Below, one piece after another: positions 18,118 through 27,540 of a stretch of DNA of 64,000 nt (the stretch's first letter is position 1; each line of letters begins with the position of its first letter). The notes beneath the pieces are model-generated. The model saw nothing but the letters and a program-made list of their open reading frames with translations. It did no database searches and was not told the origin of the DNA. Source of the DNA: Pyxidicoccus trucidator (GTDB lineage: Bacteria; Myxococcota; Myxococcia; Myxococcales; Myxococcaceae); NCBI RefSeq assembly GCF_010894435.1, contig NZ_JAAIXZ010000009.1:401523-465522 (forward strand). Direction: 5' to 3'. A program made the position numbers and the translations under genes.

Positions 18118-21100
18118 GCTATCCGCTGCAGGAACCGTCGCACAAGTGCCTTACCAAGCCGGAGGTCGTGGGCCTCTATGGCGCCCCTGCGTTCGAGCGC
18201 GAGCTCTACAGCACGGACGGCAACAAGAAGTTCGCCAATACGACGCGGCTGTTTGGCAATCCGCTCATCGACGGCTTCGAGGCGAACAACATCGTCAAGG
18301 TGCCCCTGGTGGGCTTCGGTGCCGACAAGAGCAAGTCCATCCATGTGCCGATCAACCGCAAGCTCGCGCCGCTGCTCCAGACGGCCTTCGAGAAAATCAA
18401 GGCGGCCCGGCTGCCCTACGTGCTGCATGAGGTGGGCGGCTACATCTTCCGGTACCAGCTCAATGACAGCGTCGGCGCCGCCCTCAAGGGCCGCTCCGAG
18501 TACGCTGGCGTCGGTGGCGCGTGGAACATCGAGTACGCGAAGCATGACCTGAAGACCCAGGCCTTCGACCAGGTCATCGCCTACGGCAAGGGGCAGACGG
18601 CCAAGAAGAACCTGCTCTCCAACCACGCCTTCGGCAGCGCCATCGACATCAACTGGGGGACGAACGACTACAACAAGGCCAAGCCGTTCGACATGCCCCA
18701 GAAGATCGTGAAGATCTTCGAAAGCCTGGGCTTCTACTGGGGCGGCTACTACCACGACTACATGCACTTCGAGTACGAGCGCGCCAGCATCGTCGGAATC
18801 TCCGACGAGTCGCCGCCGCTGGTGCTCTACCCGTTCGGCGCGGACATGCAGCGCCGCGAGTCGCCGCTGAAGTACTACTTCTTCAACGAGGGCGGCGCGG
18901 GCGGCTACTTCCCGCTGGGCAAGCAGCAGAACATCCACGCGGGCGTCCACCTGGAGCCGGACTCGCGCGAGGAGCTGGTTCCCGTCAAGGCGGCCATGCC
19001 CGGCTACGTCGTCGCCGCGCGGCTGCTGACGCCCGGCAAGGAAGGCGACGACCCGCTCCTCCTGGAGGCGACGGAGGGCCGGCCCCTGGGCTTCGTCCTC
19101 ATCAAGCATGAGCTCGCGGCGATGGAGGACAACAAGCCCGCCGAAGAGGTCCATCCGCTCTACAGCCTCTATATGCATCTGGCCCCGCCCGAGTGGGGTG
19201 GCGGGCCGGACGCGGACAAGGAGTTCCAGAAGGCCCCCTGGCTCGCGGCGTTCCTCCAACTGCAACACGGCGCGGTGGTCAACCTGGATGCCACGACCGA
19301 GGACGCCGGCAAGACGTTCTGGTCCGAGGTGCCGCTGAATCCCGAGGCGGAGAGCTTCAAGGTCAAGGACCGCGCGGATCCGCTCAAGGGCAAGAAGGAC
19401 GGGCGGACGTTCGCCCTGACCAAGCCCAGCCCCGAGGACGTCCGCGAGTCGATTGAGTCCCTCAAGAAGGGCTCCATCATCACCTTCGACCGTCCTCTCT
19501 TCCCGGTGGCTGCGGGGGACACCGTCGGCTTCATCTCCAAGGGGCGCGCCACGCCCCGTCCGGCGGGCGCCGCCGCCGGGTCCCCGCCTCCGCCGCCCCG
19601 GTACCTGCACTGGGAGCTGTTCTCGCTGAGCGGCGACCAGGGCGGGTTCCACTTCCTCGCGGAACAGGACCCGGCGTTGAAGGAGCTGCTCCTCAAGGTC
19701 GAGGAGAAGCGCCCGGACAACTTCCTGCAGATGCCCTCGGACGGGGCGCCGACCGCCGACAACGAGGTCAACACCATCCTCGGCTCCACCGGTGTGGAGG
19801 TCGTCCAGGCGCTGCAGCGGGCGCGGTACGGCAAGACGCTCCAGGAGTACTTCAACGACGGAACGAAGTTCTTCTCCGCCGGGGCCGCCCGCGAGAAGCC
19901 GTTCACCTGGCCCCTGCCACTCACGCTCGACAACAAGCACAAGTTCGCGGGAACCCCGGGCCGGACGTGCACCCTGGAGGTGCTCTACAAGAAGGCGGGG
20001 CAGCCCCTCTCCAAGGAAGTCCTCACCCTGAATCCGAAGAACCAGGCCACGCTGAACGTGACGCTGAACGTGCCAGCGAATGCGGACGCGCTGGCGCTCT
20101 GGTCGGCGGACTTCTTCGCGGACCCGGTGGAGGTGGCGCCCGACGTGCTCCGCGAGAAGCGCCTGGAGAGCCGCACGAAGCTCTTCCAGAAGGCCGTGAG
20201 CCACCGCTGGCGCAACCTGATGTTGGACCACATCAACGAGTGGACTCCCAAGGGGCTCGGCACCCAGCTCGACGCGCGCGACGAAGCCGGGCTCTTCGAG
20301 CACCTGAAGGACGCCCCCGACTTCACCGTCGAGGCCCTGAAGAAGCAATTGCTGCCACTGTGCTGGTGGGCGCGCCCGGCGACGCGGGAGGACCCGTTCG
20401 GCGAGGTTCCCGTGCTGGGGGCCGAGCAGAAGAGCCTGTTCGGCGCGGAGGAGGGACGGCTTCCCGAGGACGCCTCCATCGTCAACATGCACCCCGTCAC
20501 GGCGCTGTGGCTGGTGGACCTGCTGCTGGAGAAGGAGCGCATCGCCCTCAAGAAGGAGTGGCCTCCGGCCACGCTGAAGCGCGACGAGAGCAACGACAAG
20601 CCGCTCTACCTGGGGCTGATCTCCAAGGAGGCGACGGCGCTGTCGGGCATGGAGGCGCTGGCCGTCCTCGTGCAACACGGCTACGGCACCACCGACGGCA
20701 CCACCGCCGCTGACGTCACCTTCTGGCTGGCTCCGAAGGGCGAAGGCGCATCGGGCCCGCCGCGCGTCCTGTGCCGGGCCCCCTATGACGAAGGCGTCGC
20801 CCGGGCGCGCATCCGCATCCCCTCCTGGGGACAGTGGGAGGTGTACGCGACCGGGGCCGATGAGAAGCGCTTCGAGCCCGCGCAGACGCAGGCGACGACA
20901 TTCGAGGTGCCGAAGCCCGTGGTCACCGGGCAGCCCTTCGTGCTCGGCACGAAGCAGGTGAAAACGGCCTCGAAGCAGGGCCCGTTCCGTCCGCTCACCA
21001 CCGGCAGCATCGTCGTGAGCGACCACTGGCCCGTCGCGCTCGCGGGCTACATCGTCTTCGAGTACTGGAAGGTGCCCCCGCGCGAGCAGCCCAAGGCCGA

Positions 21101-22541
21101 GGTGCAGCCCATTCCCGCCACCCTGGCCGTGCCCGTCGTCGCGCAGCGCCCCCCAGAGGAGGCGACGGCCAACGGGCTCAAGTACAAGAACGGCTTCATC
21201 GTGGGCGTGGAGAAACGGGGCACCAACCCGAAGGTCACCCCGAACTTCTCCTTCAACGAGTTCGTGAAACTTCCCTCGGGCGACCCGGTCTTCGACGGCG
21301 AACTGGTGGATTTCCTCCTCGCCGTCCCCCTGGCCCTGCGGCTCCAGCAACTCCGGGACAAGTGCAAGTCGACAACCGCTGGGGTGAAGGATCTCCAGCT
21401 CACCGTCCATCAGCTAGCGGCTTCCGGTGAATCGCTGCTCGTCGGCCCCACCCTGGGCACGACCGCCGCGCTCGACAAGCTCATGGAGAAGGTGGCCCTG
21501 CTGCCGCCGTCGGACCCGCCCGAGCTCTTCACTGTCACTCGCGACGACACCAACGGGGCCCTGCGCATCACCTACAACCCGCCTGCCACATCCACCGGCA
21601 CGCTCGAGCTCGCGTTCGACCCGGCCCCGGCCCTGGGGCGGCTCGCGGCGGAGGTGCTGTCCGCCGAGACGGGAGGCGAAACGCTCCACATCCGCCCCCG
21701 CTTCATCGTCCCGAACACCGGGCACGCACTCCATCAGTCCGGAACGCTCGTTCCCGTCGAAGGCGTGCAGGACCTGTTCACCGCTTCGGCGGCGCAAATC
21801 CAGGCCGCGTGTGGCAATGACTTCCTGGAGGTCATCGCGGACAAGTGCCTGCCCCCGGTGGCCCGGTTCGAGTTCGGAGAGCCCCAGTACAAGATGGGCG
21901 GCAACAAGCTGCGCGTCGAGGTGCCCCTGCATGGCGACGCGAAGCAGTGGCTCGCGGCCGAGCCCCTGCTCAAGCTCGCGGGCGCGTCGCAGAGCAAGCG
22001 CGTGGGCACGGTGCTCCAGGCAGACTGGCCCCTGCTCGACAAGAACGGCGCGCGAGTCCCCGCCATGTGGAGCGGGCCGCTCACCTTCACCGCCGAGGTC
22101 TCCCAGCCCGGCAAGGTGCTGACGCCCCCGCCCCCGGTGACGCTCCAGGTGGAGGTGAAGCCGCGCCTCGAGCCTCTCACCCACGAGGTCCGTGAGAAGG
22201 ACCTGGCCCTCCGGGGGCAGGGACACTTCATCCCCACGGACGCGGACTTCCGCGTCTTCTGTGAGCGGCTGGACGCGACCTCGGGCCAGTGGGTGGAGGA
22301 CCCCACCCTCAACAGTGCCGTCCGCTACAAGACGGCCGGAGACCCCGCCTACGGCCGCTGCACGGAGCTGGGGGTGTTCGAGGCCTCCATCCCCAAGCCG
22401 GCGCTGAAGAAGGTCGGCGGCTCCTTCCGCTTCACCTGGCGCCGCCGGCCGGACCGGGCGGGCGCGCCCCGTCCGGTGCTGGGCGTCGTGCTCGACGAGC
22501 AGACCACGCCGGAAATCACGCTTGCTGAGTTGGGCCTCTAG
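18114..22541 (+). CDS. Giant M15-type peptidase with degenerate M23-like domain, putative effector
   Basis: A 1475-residue protein without signal peptide or membrane segment. The N-terminal domain (to about residue 225) matches zinc D,D/L,D-peptidases of family M15: SNHAFGSAIDIN gives His171 and Asp178, and YYHDYMHFEYE gives His218, the usual HxxGxAxD and HFE ligands, preceded by GFYWGG as in endolysin-like M15C enzymes. Residues about 262-505 look like an M23/LytM fold: HAGVH at 275-279, YSLYMHL, and YLHWE at 497-501. The expected HxxxD and HLHFE ligands are altered (Asp to His, first His to Tyr), so it is probably inactive or binding-only. The remaining 970 residues have no recognised domain. 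Start by ATGA overlap with the upstream lipoprotein gene. A wall-cleaving toxin role is inferred. Confidence 0.85.
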   Translation: MSYPLQEPSHKCLTKPEVVGLYGAPAFERELYSTDGNKKFANTTRLFGNPLIDGFEANNIVKVPLVGFGADKSKSIHVPINRKLAPLLQTAFEKIKAARLPYVLHEVGGYIFRYQLNDSVGAALKGRSEYAGVGGAWNIEYAKHDLKTQAFDQVIAYGKGQTAKKNLLSNHAFGSAIDINWGTNDYNKAKPFDMPQKIVKIFESLGFYWGGYYHDYMHFEYERASIVGISDESPPLVLYPFGADMQRRESPLKYYFFNEGGAGGYFPLGKQQNIHAGVHLEPDSREELVPVKAAMPGYVVAARLLTPGKEGDDPLLLEATEGRPLGFVLIKHELAAMEDNKPAEEVHPLYSLYMHLAPPEWGGGPDADKEFQKAPWLAAFLQLQHGAVVNLDATTEDAGKTFWSEVPLNPEAESFKVKDRADPLKGKKDGRTFALTKPSPEDVRESIESLKKGSIITFDRPLFPVAAGDTVGFISKGRATPRPAGAAAGSPPPPPRYLHWELFSLSGDQGGFHFLAEQDPALKELLLKVEEKRPDNFLQMPSDGAPTADNEVNTILGSTGVEVVQALQRARYGKTLQEYFNDGTKFFSAGAAREKPFTWPLPLTLDNKHKFAGTPGRTCTLEVLYKKAGQPLSKEVLTLNPKNQATLNVTLNVPANADALALWSADFFADPVEVAPDVLREKRLESRTKLFQKAVSHRWRNLMLDHINEWTPKGLGTQLDARDEAGLFEHLKDAPDFTVEALKKQLLPLCWWARPATREDPFGEVPVLGAEQKSLFGAEEGRLPEDASIVNMHPVTALWLVDLLLEKERIALKKEWPPATLKRDESNDKPLYLGLISKEATALSGMEALAVLVQHGYGTTDGTTAADVTFWLAPKGEGASGPPRVLCRAPYDEGVARARIRIPSWGQWEVYATGADEKRFEPAQTQATTFEVPKPVVTGQPFVLGTKQVKTASKQGPFRPLTTGSIVVSDHWPVALAGYIVFEYWKVPPREQPKAEVQPIPATLAVPVVAQRPPEEATANGLKYKNGFIVGVEKRGTNPKVTPNFSFNEFVKLPSGDPVFDGELVDFLLAVPLALRLQQLRDKCKSTTAGVKDLQLTVHQLAASGESLLVGPTLGTTAALDKLMEKVALLPPSDPPELFTVTRDDTNGALRITYNPPATSTGTLELAFDPAPALGRLAAEVLSAETGGETLHIRPRFIVPNTGHALHQSGTLVPVEGVQDLFTASAAQIQAACGNDFLEVIADKCLPPVARFEFGEPQYKMGGNKLRVEVPLHGDAKQWLAAEPLLKLAGASQSKRVGTVLQADWPLLDKNGARVPAMWSGPLTFTAEVSQPGKVLTPPPPVTLQVEVKPRLEPLTHEVREKDLALRGQGHFIPTDADFRVFCERLDATSGQWVEDPTLNSAVRYKTAGDPAYGRCTELGVFEASIPKPALKKVGGSFRFTWRRRPDRAGAPRPVLGVVLDEQTTPEITLAELGL

Positions 22542-22567
22542 CCACGGCGCACAGCCGCTCCCGAACC

Positions 22568-24685
22568 ATGCCCCCACAGAACTCCGAGCAGAACGCCGCA
22601 CCGCCGCTCACCTGGACCGGCCCCCAGGAGACCGAAGCCACCCACGTGAGCGCGGGCTACCGGGACGCGCTGTCATTCGTGCTCGTACCGCGCACGTCCC
22701 TCAAGTTCGACCCGCCGGACCCCGCCGCCGTCCGCCAGCTCAACAGCCCGAGCGAGCTGCTCATCGAGGTCCCCATCCGGGGCAAGGCGGTGAACTTCGA
22801 GCCCGGGGTGACGCTGCCGTGCGAGCTGTCCTGGATGGTGAAGCGCGGGACGGGCTCACCGCTGGGCGTCCCCGTGGGCAACGCGACGATGAAGGTCGAC
22901 GCCAGCGGCAACTTCCAGATTTTCGTGGACGGCAAGACACCCGTCGTCGATCTGGTGGCCCACAAGCTCATCAACCAGGGGCTGCTGGGCTACTCCGTCA
23001 CGCCCCGGTTTCCCCACGCCGAGGCGTCCGAGCTCGCCCCCGTCATCCGCTTCAACAACCCCTGCGCCATCAAGACGAAGAAGCCGGAGCCCGCGAACAC
23101 CCGCGTCGGGGAGCTGGTGACATTCACTCCCCAGTTCGCGTCCGTACTCAACAAGGCGGACCTGGAGCTGCGCGTCCTCGAGTTGGACGAGGGCTCGGGC
23201 GAGGTGTCCTCCGAAGCGGGCCGGTACGCCTTCACGCACCGCTGGGCACCCGCCGCCTTCTACACGTTCCGCAGCAACAGCAGCGTGGACTGGGCCATCG
23301 GCTTCACGGATGACACCTGCGAGCACTTCGCGGACGTAGGCGACGAAGAGGAAGGCGGCTACGAGTTCGGCTGGCAGCTCTGGGGCCGCAGCCGCCCGGA
23401 CGGGCCCGAGACACTGCTGGCGGAGGACAAGAACTTCCTCACGCTGCCCAAGCCCCACCTCGAGGAGCTGAGGGTCGAATACGACGAGTCCTGGGATGGC
23501 ACCTGGGAGGTCCACGGGAAGATTCTCAATGTGTCCCCGCGTGCCCATCTTCGGCTGGACGTGGCGGTGGTGCGACCCGCGGCGCCTCCAGCGACGGTGA
23601 CGGCCACGCCGCTGCTGACGCCCAATCCCCTGGTGACGCCTCCGCCGCTGTCTCCACTGATGCCCACGGCCCAGGTTGGAGCGGCAACGACTCCGGCCGC
23701 GGAGGACCGAAAGACGGAGACCGTCCGGGTCCAGCTTGGCCCCGACGGCATCTTCGAGGCGAACCTGGGCGAGCGGCACTGGGGCGTCAACCTGACGTCG
23801 CGCCCTGCCGCCGCCCCACCGAAAGGGTACGCCATCATCACGCTGGCGGCGGCGGCGCGCGAGGGCAAGCCCGGCCCCCTCCAGCCCTACCTCAACTTCG
23901 ACGAGAACAAGTACTCCCCCTACAAGGAGTCCAAGCTGTCGTGGGACGTGGACGCGCCGTGGGTCTGCTCGGAGGAAGCCACCTCGCTGGCGACGCGCCC
24001 GCCCAGGCCGACGCGGCGCAAGCGTGGCGTCTCCGTCAGCCCCGCGCCCGGTCCCGAGGTGGGAGACCCCAAGACGCCCATCACCTTCGATGACATGTGG
24101 CTGGACATCATCGCCTGGGAGGGCGTGGTGCCGTACATGTACCTGGACACGGAGGGCTGGGTGACGGTGGGCGCCGGCAACCTGCTCAAGCACATCGAGT
24201 CGACAGGGGCGGGAGACAAGCTCGCCGCCAAGGCGCACCCCTTCCAGAACATCGACCAGGGCCGGGCCGCCACGCCCCAGGAAATCACGGAGGCCTTCAA
24301 CAAGGTGAAGGCCATGCACAAGGGCATGTTCTACACGGAGTACGCGCAGCGCCCGAAGCTTGCCCTCACCGACGCGTACATCAAGCAGCTGGCGAAGGAG
24401 CGCTACGAGAAGGAGTTCCTTCCCGCCGTGAAGGCCGGCTTCCCCGACTTCGAGACCTACCCCCGCTCGGCGCGCCGCGGGCTTCTCGACGTGACGTACA
24501 ACGTGGGCATCTCCGTCCCCACGAAGTGGACGAAGCTCATCGCGGCGGTGAAGGCCCGCAACTGGACGACGGCCTCCGTCGAGTGCCGGACCAAGCCGCA
24601 GAATGCCGAGGACACGCGCAACGAGTGGCGCAAGGCCCTCTTCCTGTACGCCGCCCGCGTCGACTGGAAGCGGTCCGGCTCCTGA
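22568..24685 (+). CDS. Large protein with C-terminal T4-type lysozyme (GH24) domain
   Basis: A 705-residue protein without a signal peptide. Residues 1-335 form a beta-rich region of unknown family, followed by a Pro/Thr-rich linker (about 340-371), another beta-rich piece and a basic linker (RPPRPTRRKRG near 480). From about residue 505 there is a lysozyme domain. AWEGVVPYMYLDTEGWVTVG gives Glu518, Asp527 and Thr533, with spacings of 9 and 15 residues identical to Glu11/Asp20/Thr26 of phage T4 lysozyme. The T4 His31 position appears to be Asn (GAGNLL). It starts 26 bases after the M15 gene. Together they could cut both the peptide and glycan parts of peptidoglycan. No holin, tail or integrase gene is nearby, so a prophage endolysin is less likely than a secreted effector. 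Confidence 0.87.
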   Translation: MPPQNSEQNAAPPLTWTGPQETEATHVSAGYRDALSFVLVPRTSLKFDPPDPAAVRQLNSPSELLIEVPIRGKAVNFEPGVTLPCELSWMVKRGTGSPLGVPVGNATMKVDASGNFQIFVDGKTPVVDLVAHKLINQGLLGYSVTPRFPHAEASELAPVIRFNNPCAIKTKKPEPANTRVGELVTFTPQFASVLNKADLELRVLELDEGSGEVSSEAGRYAFTHRWAPAAFYTFRSNSSVDWAIGFTDDTCEHFADVGDEEEGGYEFGWQLWGRSRPDGPETLLAEDKNFLTLPKPHLEELRVEYDESWDGTWEVHGKILNVSPRAHLRLDVAVVRPAAPPATVTATPLLTPNPLVTPPPLSPLMPTAQVGAATTPAAEDRKTETVRVQLGPDGIFEANLGERHWGVNLTSRPAAAPPKGYAIITLAAAAREGKPGPLQPYLNFDENKYSPYKESKLSWDVDAPWVCSEEATSLATRPPRPTRRKRGVSVSPAPGPEVGDPKTPITFDDMWLDIIAWEGVVPYMYLDTEGWVTVGAGNLLKHIESTGAGDKLAAKAHPFQNIDQGRAATPQEITEAFNKVKAMHKGMFYTEYAQRPKLALTDAYIKQLAKERYEKEFLPAVKAGFPDFETYPRSARRGLLDVTYNVGISVPTKWTKLIAAVKARNWTTASVECRTKPQNAEDTRNEWRKALFLYAARVDWKRSGS

Positions 24686-24696
24686 CGTACCCAGCG

Positions 24697-24724
24697 TCGA
24701 GCGGGCGCTACTTCACCCGCTCGA
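24697..24724. terminator. Inverted repeat between convergent genes
   Basis: A perfect 9-bp inverted repeat (TCGAGCGGG at 24697-24705, CCCGCTCGA at 24716-24724) sits between the lysozyme gene and the converging dbpA, overlapping the last codons of dbpA. It could end transcription from either side, although no T-run is present on either strand. Confidence 0.35.
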
Positions 24725-26096
24725 TGCGGTGCTTGCGCCCCTTGATGCGGCCCTCGCTCAGGCGCTGGAACGCCACGCGCGCGACGCGCCGGGCGACGGC
24801 CACGTAGGCAATGTGGTCCTGGATTTCAATCTTGCCGACGTCGGTGGCGCTCAGTCCGCCGGCCTCGCCCGTCAGGGCCCCGAGGATGTCTCCCGGCCGC
24901 ATCTTGTCCTTGCGTCCGGCGGAGATGTAGAGCGTCTCCCAGTTGGACTCGAGCTTCACGGCATTGCGCGGGTCCGCCGAGGGCAGCGCTTCCACGTCGC
25001 CCTTCTCCATCTTCACGCCGGTGGCGTGCTCGATGTCCTCCACCTTGCGCGTGTCGCGCGGCGTGACGAGGGAGATGGCCAGGCCCGTCCGCCCCGCGCG
25101 CCCCGTGCGGCCGATGCGGTGCACGTACGGCTCCGACTGAATTGGCAGGTCGAAGTTGACGACCGCGTCCAGCGCCTCCACGTCGATGCCCCGCCCCGCC
25201 ACGTCCGTGGCGATGAGCACGCGGGTGCTCAGGTTGCGGAACTTCGCCATGCAGCGGTCCCGCTCGAACTGCTCCAAGTCCCCCTGGAGTCCGTCCGCGC
25301 TGATGCCGGCTTCGGTGAGCGCCTGCTTCAATTCCGTGACGGTTGCCTTCAGGTTGCAGAAGACGATGGCGGACGCGGGCTGGTACTGCCGGAGGATGCG
25401 GACCAGCATCGCCGTCTTCTCCTCCACCGCGCAGTCGTAGCGGAGCTGCTGAATCGCCGGAATCGCGTCCGGCGCCTCCTCCACCGTCACGCGCGTGGGC
25501 TTCTTCTGGAAGGTGCGGCTCAGCGCCTCGATGTCCGGGGGGAACGTCGCTGAGAAGAGCACCGTCTGCCGCGACGCCGGGGTGGTGGCGAGGATGCGCT
25601 CCATGTCCTCGCGGAAGCCCATGTCCAGCATCCGGTCCGCCTCGTCGAGCACCACCGTGGCGAGCGTGCTCGGGTCCAACACCTCCCTGTCCAGCAGGTC
25701 GAGGATGCGGCCCGGCGTGCCGACGGCGAGGTGGGCGCCCTTCTCCAGCGCGTCCACCTGGGGACGAATCGGCTGGCCTCCCGCGAGCACGAGCACCTGG
25801 AGCCCGGGCAGCCTGCGCGCCAGCCGGCGAATCTCTCCGGCCACCTGGGCGCACAGCTCGCGCGTCGGGCAGAGCACCAGCGCCTGGAGCCTCCGGTTTC
25901 CCAGGCGCACCCGCTGGAGGATGGGCAGCGCGAAGGCCGCCGTCTTCCCGCTGCCCGTCTTCGCCTGGCCGACGAGGTCCTTCCCCTCCAGCAACACGGG
26001 GATGCTCTGGGCCTGGATGGGCGTGGCGGTCTTGAACTCTAGCTCCTCCAGGACCTGGAGCAGGGGGGGAGCAAGCGGGAGCGCGGAGATGTCCAT
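24708..26096 (-). CDS. dbpA: DbpA-type DEAD-box RNA helicase
   Basis: A 462-residue ATP-dependent RNA helicase. All DEAD-box motifs are present in order: TPIQAQSIPVLLEGKD (Q motif), AKTGSGKT (I), PTRELCAQ (Ia), TPGRILDLL (Ib), VLDEADRML (II), FSATFP (III), ATDVAGRGIDV (V) and HRIGRTGRAG (VI). The last 75 residues (WETLYISAGRKDKMRPGDIL, then GGLSATDVGKIEIQDHIAYV) are the DbpA C-terminal RNA-binding domain, which in E. coli recognises 23S rRNA hairpin 92, so a role in 50S assembly is expected. The start at 26096 has GAGG nearby. It converges on the lysozyme gene. Confidence 0.93.
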   Translation of the reverse strand: MDISALPLAPPLLQVLEELEFKTATPIQAQSIPVLLEGKDLVGQAKTGSGKTAAFALPILQRVRLGNRRLQALVLCPTRELCAQVAGEIRRLARRLPGLQVLVLAGGQPIRPQVDALEKGAHLAVGTPGRILDLLDREVLDPSTLATVVLDEADRMLDMGFREDMERILATTPASRQTVLFSATFPPDIEALSRTFQKKPTRVTVEEAPDAIPAIQQLRYDCAVEEKTAMLVRILRQYQPASAIVFCNLKATVTELKQALTEAGISADGLQGDLEQFERDRCMAKFRNLSTRVLIATDVAGRGIDVEALDAVVNFDLPIQSEPYVHRIGRTGRAGRTGLAISLVTPRDTRKVEDIEHATGVKMEKGDVEALPSADPRNAVKLESNWETLYISAGRKDKMRPGDILGALTGEAGGLSATDVGKIEIQDHIAYVAVARRVARVAFQRLSEGRIKGRKHRIERVK

Positions 26097-26194
26097 CACG
26101 GCCTCGAAGGAAGAGAGGGGGCCCTTGTAGCAGCCAGCGGACGAGGGACAAGCCCGTCCGCCCCGGAGTGTCACGCCTGCACGCTCGGAAGCCC

Positions 26195-27394
26195 TCAGGT
26201 GCTCAGGGCGCGGACCCGGCCCGCGAGGTTCTGGGTGAAGAGCCGGTAGATGCGCAGCGCGGCGGCCTCGTGGGTGTCCAGGTAGTGCTCGAAGTCGGAG
26301 CGGCTGATGCGCAGCGCTCGCACCTGCGTGCGGGCCCGGACCTGCGCCGAGACGGGCGCATCCTGCACCAGCGAGATTTCCCCCAGGTACTGCCCCGGCC
26401 CCAGCGTGTTGAGGTGCCGCGCGTCGTCCTCCGGTCCGCTGTAGACGTCCACCGAGCCGTCCATCAGCACGAAGAGTCCCGTGCCGGGCGTGCCCTTCTC
26501 CAGCAGCACGGCGCCCGGAGCGATGATGACCTGCCGGGCGAGCCGGTAGAGGTCCTTCATGTCCTCCAGCGACAGCTCGCCGAAGATGGGGATGGCCTTG
26601 AGGAAGCGGTAGCCGTTGGCCGCAGGGGCGGCGGCGCCCACGGAGCGGCGCAGCAGCATGGCCTCGGCCTCGGCCTCCATGCCCATGCGGCGCAGCAGGC
26701 GCGCCTTCTCCGTCACCAGCCCCGGCTCCGCCCGCGCCTCCTCGGAGCTGCTCAGCGCGTCCGCCAGCACCGCGAGCGCCCGGTGCGTGAAGCCCTCCGA
26801 GTCCAGCAGCGTGCTGATGCGCAGCACCGCCTCCACGTACCGCGAGTCCTCGGGCTTCACCCCGCCCAGCGCCTCTACCTCCGCGTGCGCCTGGCCCAGC
26901 TGGCGGTAGAGCTCCGCCGCCTCGAAGGGCCGGCCCAGCCGGACGAGACACTGCGCCATGGACTCGCGCGCGCCCAGGTTCCGGTACACGTCCAGCGCGC
27001 GCTCCAGCGCCCCGGCCCGCTCGAAGGCCGCCGCCGCGCGCTCCGCCTCACCGGCGCGCAGGTACGCCTCGGCCGCTTCCAGGTACTGCCCGCTCTGGGC
27101 GTAGAGGTCGGCCACGGTGGCGTCCTCGCCGTCACCGTCCATCAGCCGGGCCGCGCCCAGGAAGTCCCGCGCGCGCCGGAGCACCTCCACCAGTCCGCGG
27201 CGCTCCTTCACCGGCCGCTGGGCGGCCTCGCGCCTCAGGCGCTCGCGCTGCACGGCCCCCAGCTCCTCGTAGAGCTGGGTTGCCTGGTCCGTCTGCTCCT
27301 GCTCCACCAGCGACCGCACCGCCCGCAGGGCGCCCTCGGCGGGCGTGTTGATGCGCCCGCTCCCCTCTCCCTGGCCGCCTGCCATTCCTGCCAT
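26195..27394 (-). CDS. TPR protein with C-terminal cyclic-nucleotide-binding domain
   Basis: A 399-residue soluble protein. Residues about 20-250 are TPR-like helical repeats (VADLYAQSGQYLEAAEAYLR, AAAAFERAGALERALDVYRN). The last 130 residues form a CRP-type cyclic-nucleotide-binding fold: FGELSLEDMKDLYRLARQ, PGAVLLEKGTPGTGLFVLMD, GQYLGEISLVQDAPVSAQVR. No helix-turn-helix follows, so it is not a transcription factor of the CRP type; it may be a ligand-responsive adaptor. Start 27394 was chosen for GGGGAGG six bases upstream; in-frame ATGs at 27409 and further up lack this. It is upstream of dbpA on the same strand with a 98-base gap. Confidence 0.8.
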   Translation of the reverse strand: MAGMAGGQGEGSGRINTPAEGALRAVRSLVEQEQTDQATQLYEELGAVQRERLRREAAQRPVKERRGLVEVLRRARDFLGAARLMDGDGEDATVADLYAQSGQYLEAAEAYLRAGEAERAAAAFERAGALERALDVYRNLGARESMAQCLVRLGRPFEAAELYRQLGQAHAEVEALGGVKPEDSRYVEAVLRISTLLDSEGFTHRALAVLADALSSSEEARAEPGLVTEKARLLRRMGMEAEAEAMLLRRSVGAAAPAANGYRFLKAIPIFGELSLEDMKDLYRLARQVIIAPGAVLLEKGTPGTGLFVLMDGSVDVYSGPEDDARHLNTLGPGQYLGEISLVQDAPVSAQVRARTQVRALRISRSDFEHYLDTHEAAALRIYRLFTQNLAGRVRALST

Positions 27395-27540
27395 GTGCTG
27401 CCTCCCCATACCGTCAGACCGGTCAGCATATGCCGGCTCCGGCGCTTTCTCCCGCCGGAATACGGTGTCACGCATCCTCCCTCGCGCGACGGACCCCGGG
27501 GCGGGGTGTTGGCACGGAAACAGCGGCGCCAGGACGTCCC

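Noticed and set aside
18900..19620. Active M23 endopeptidase in the M15 protein
   Set aside because: Two of the expected metal ligands are replaced (HAGVH and YLHWE), so activity is not supported; kept only as a degenerate fold.
22568..24685. Prophage remnant suggested by the lysozyme domain
   Set aside because: No integrase, capsid, tail, holin or attachment-site repeat was seen, and the carrier protein is far longer than an endolysin.
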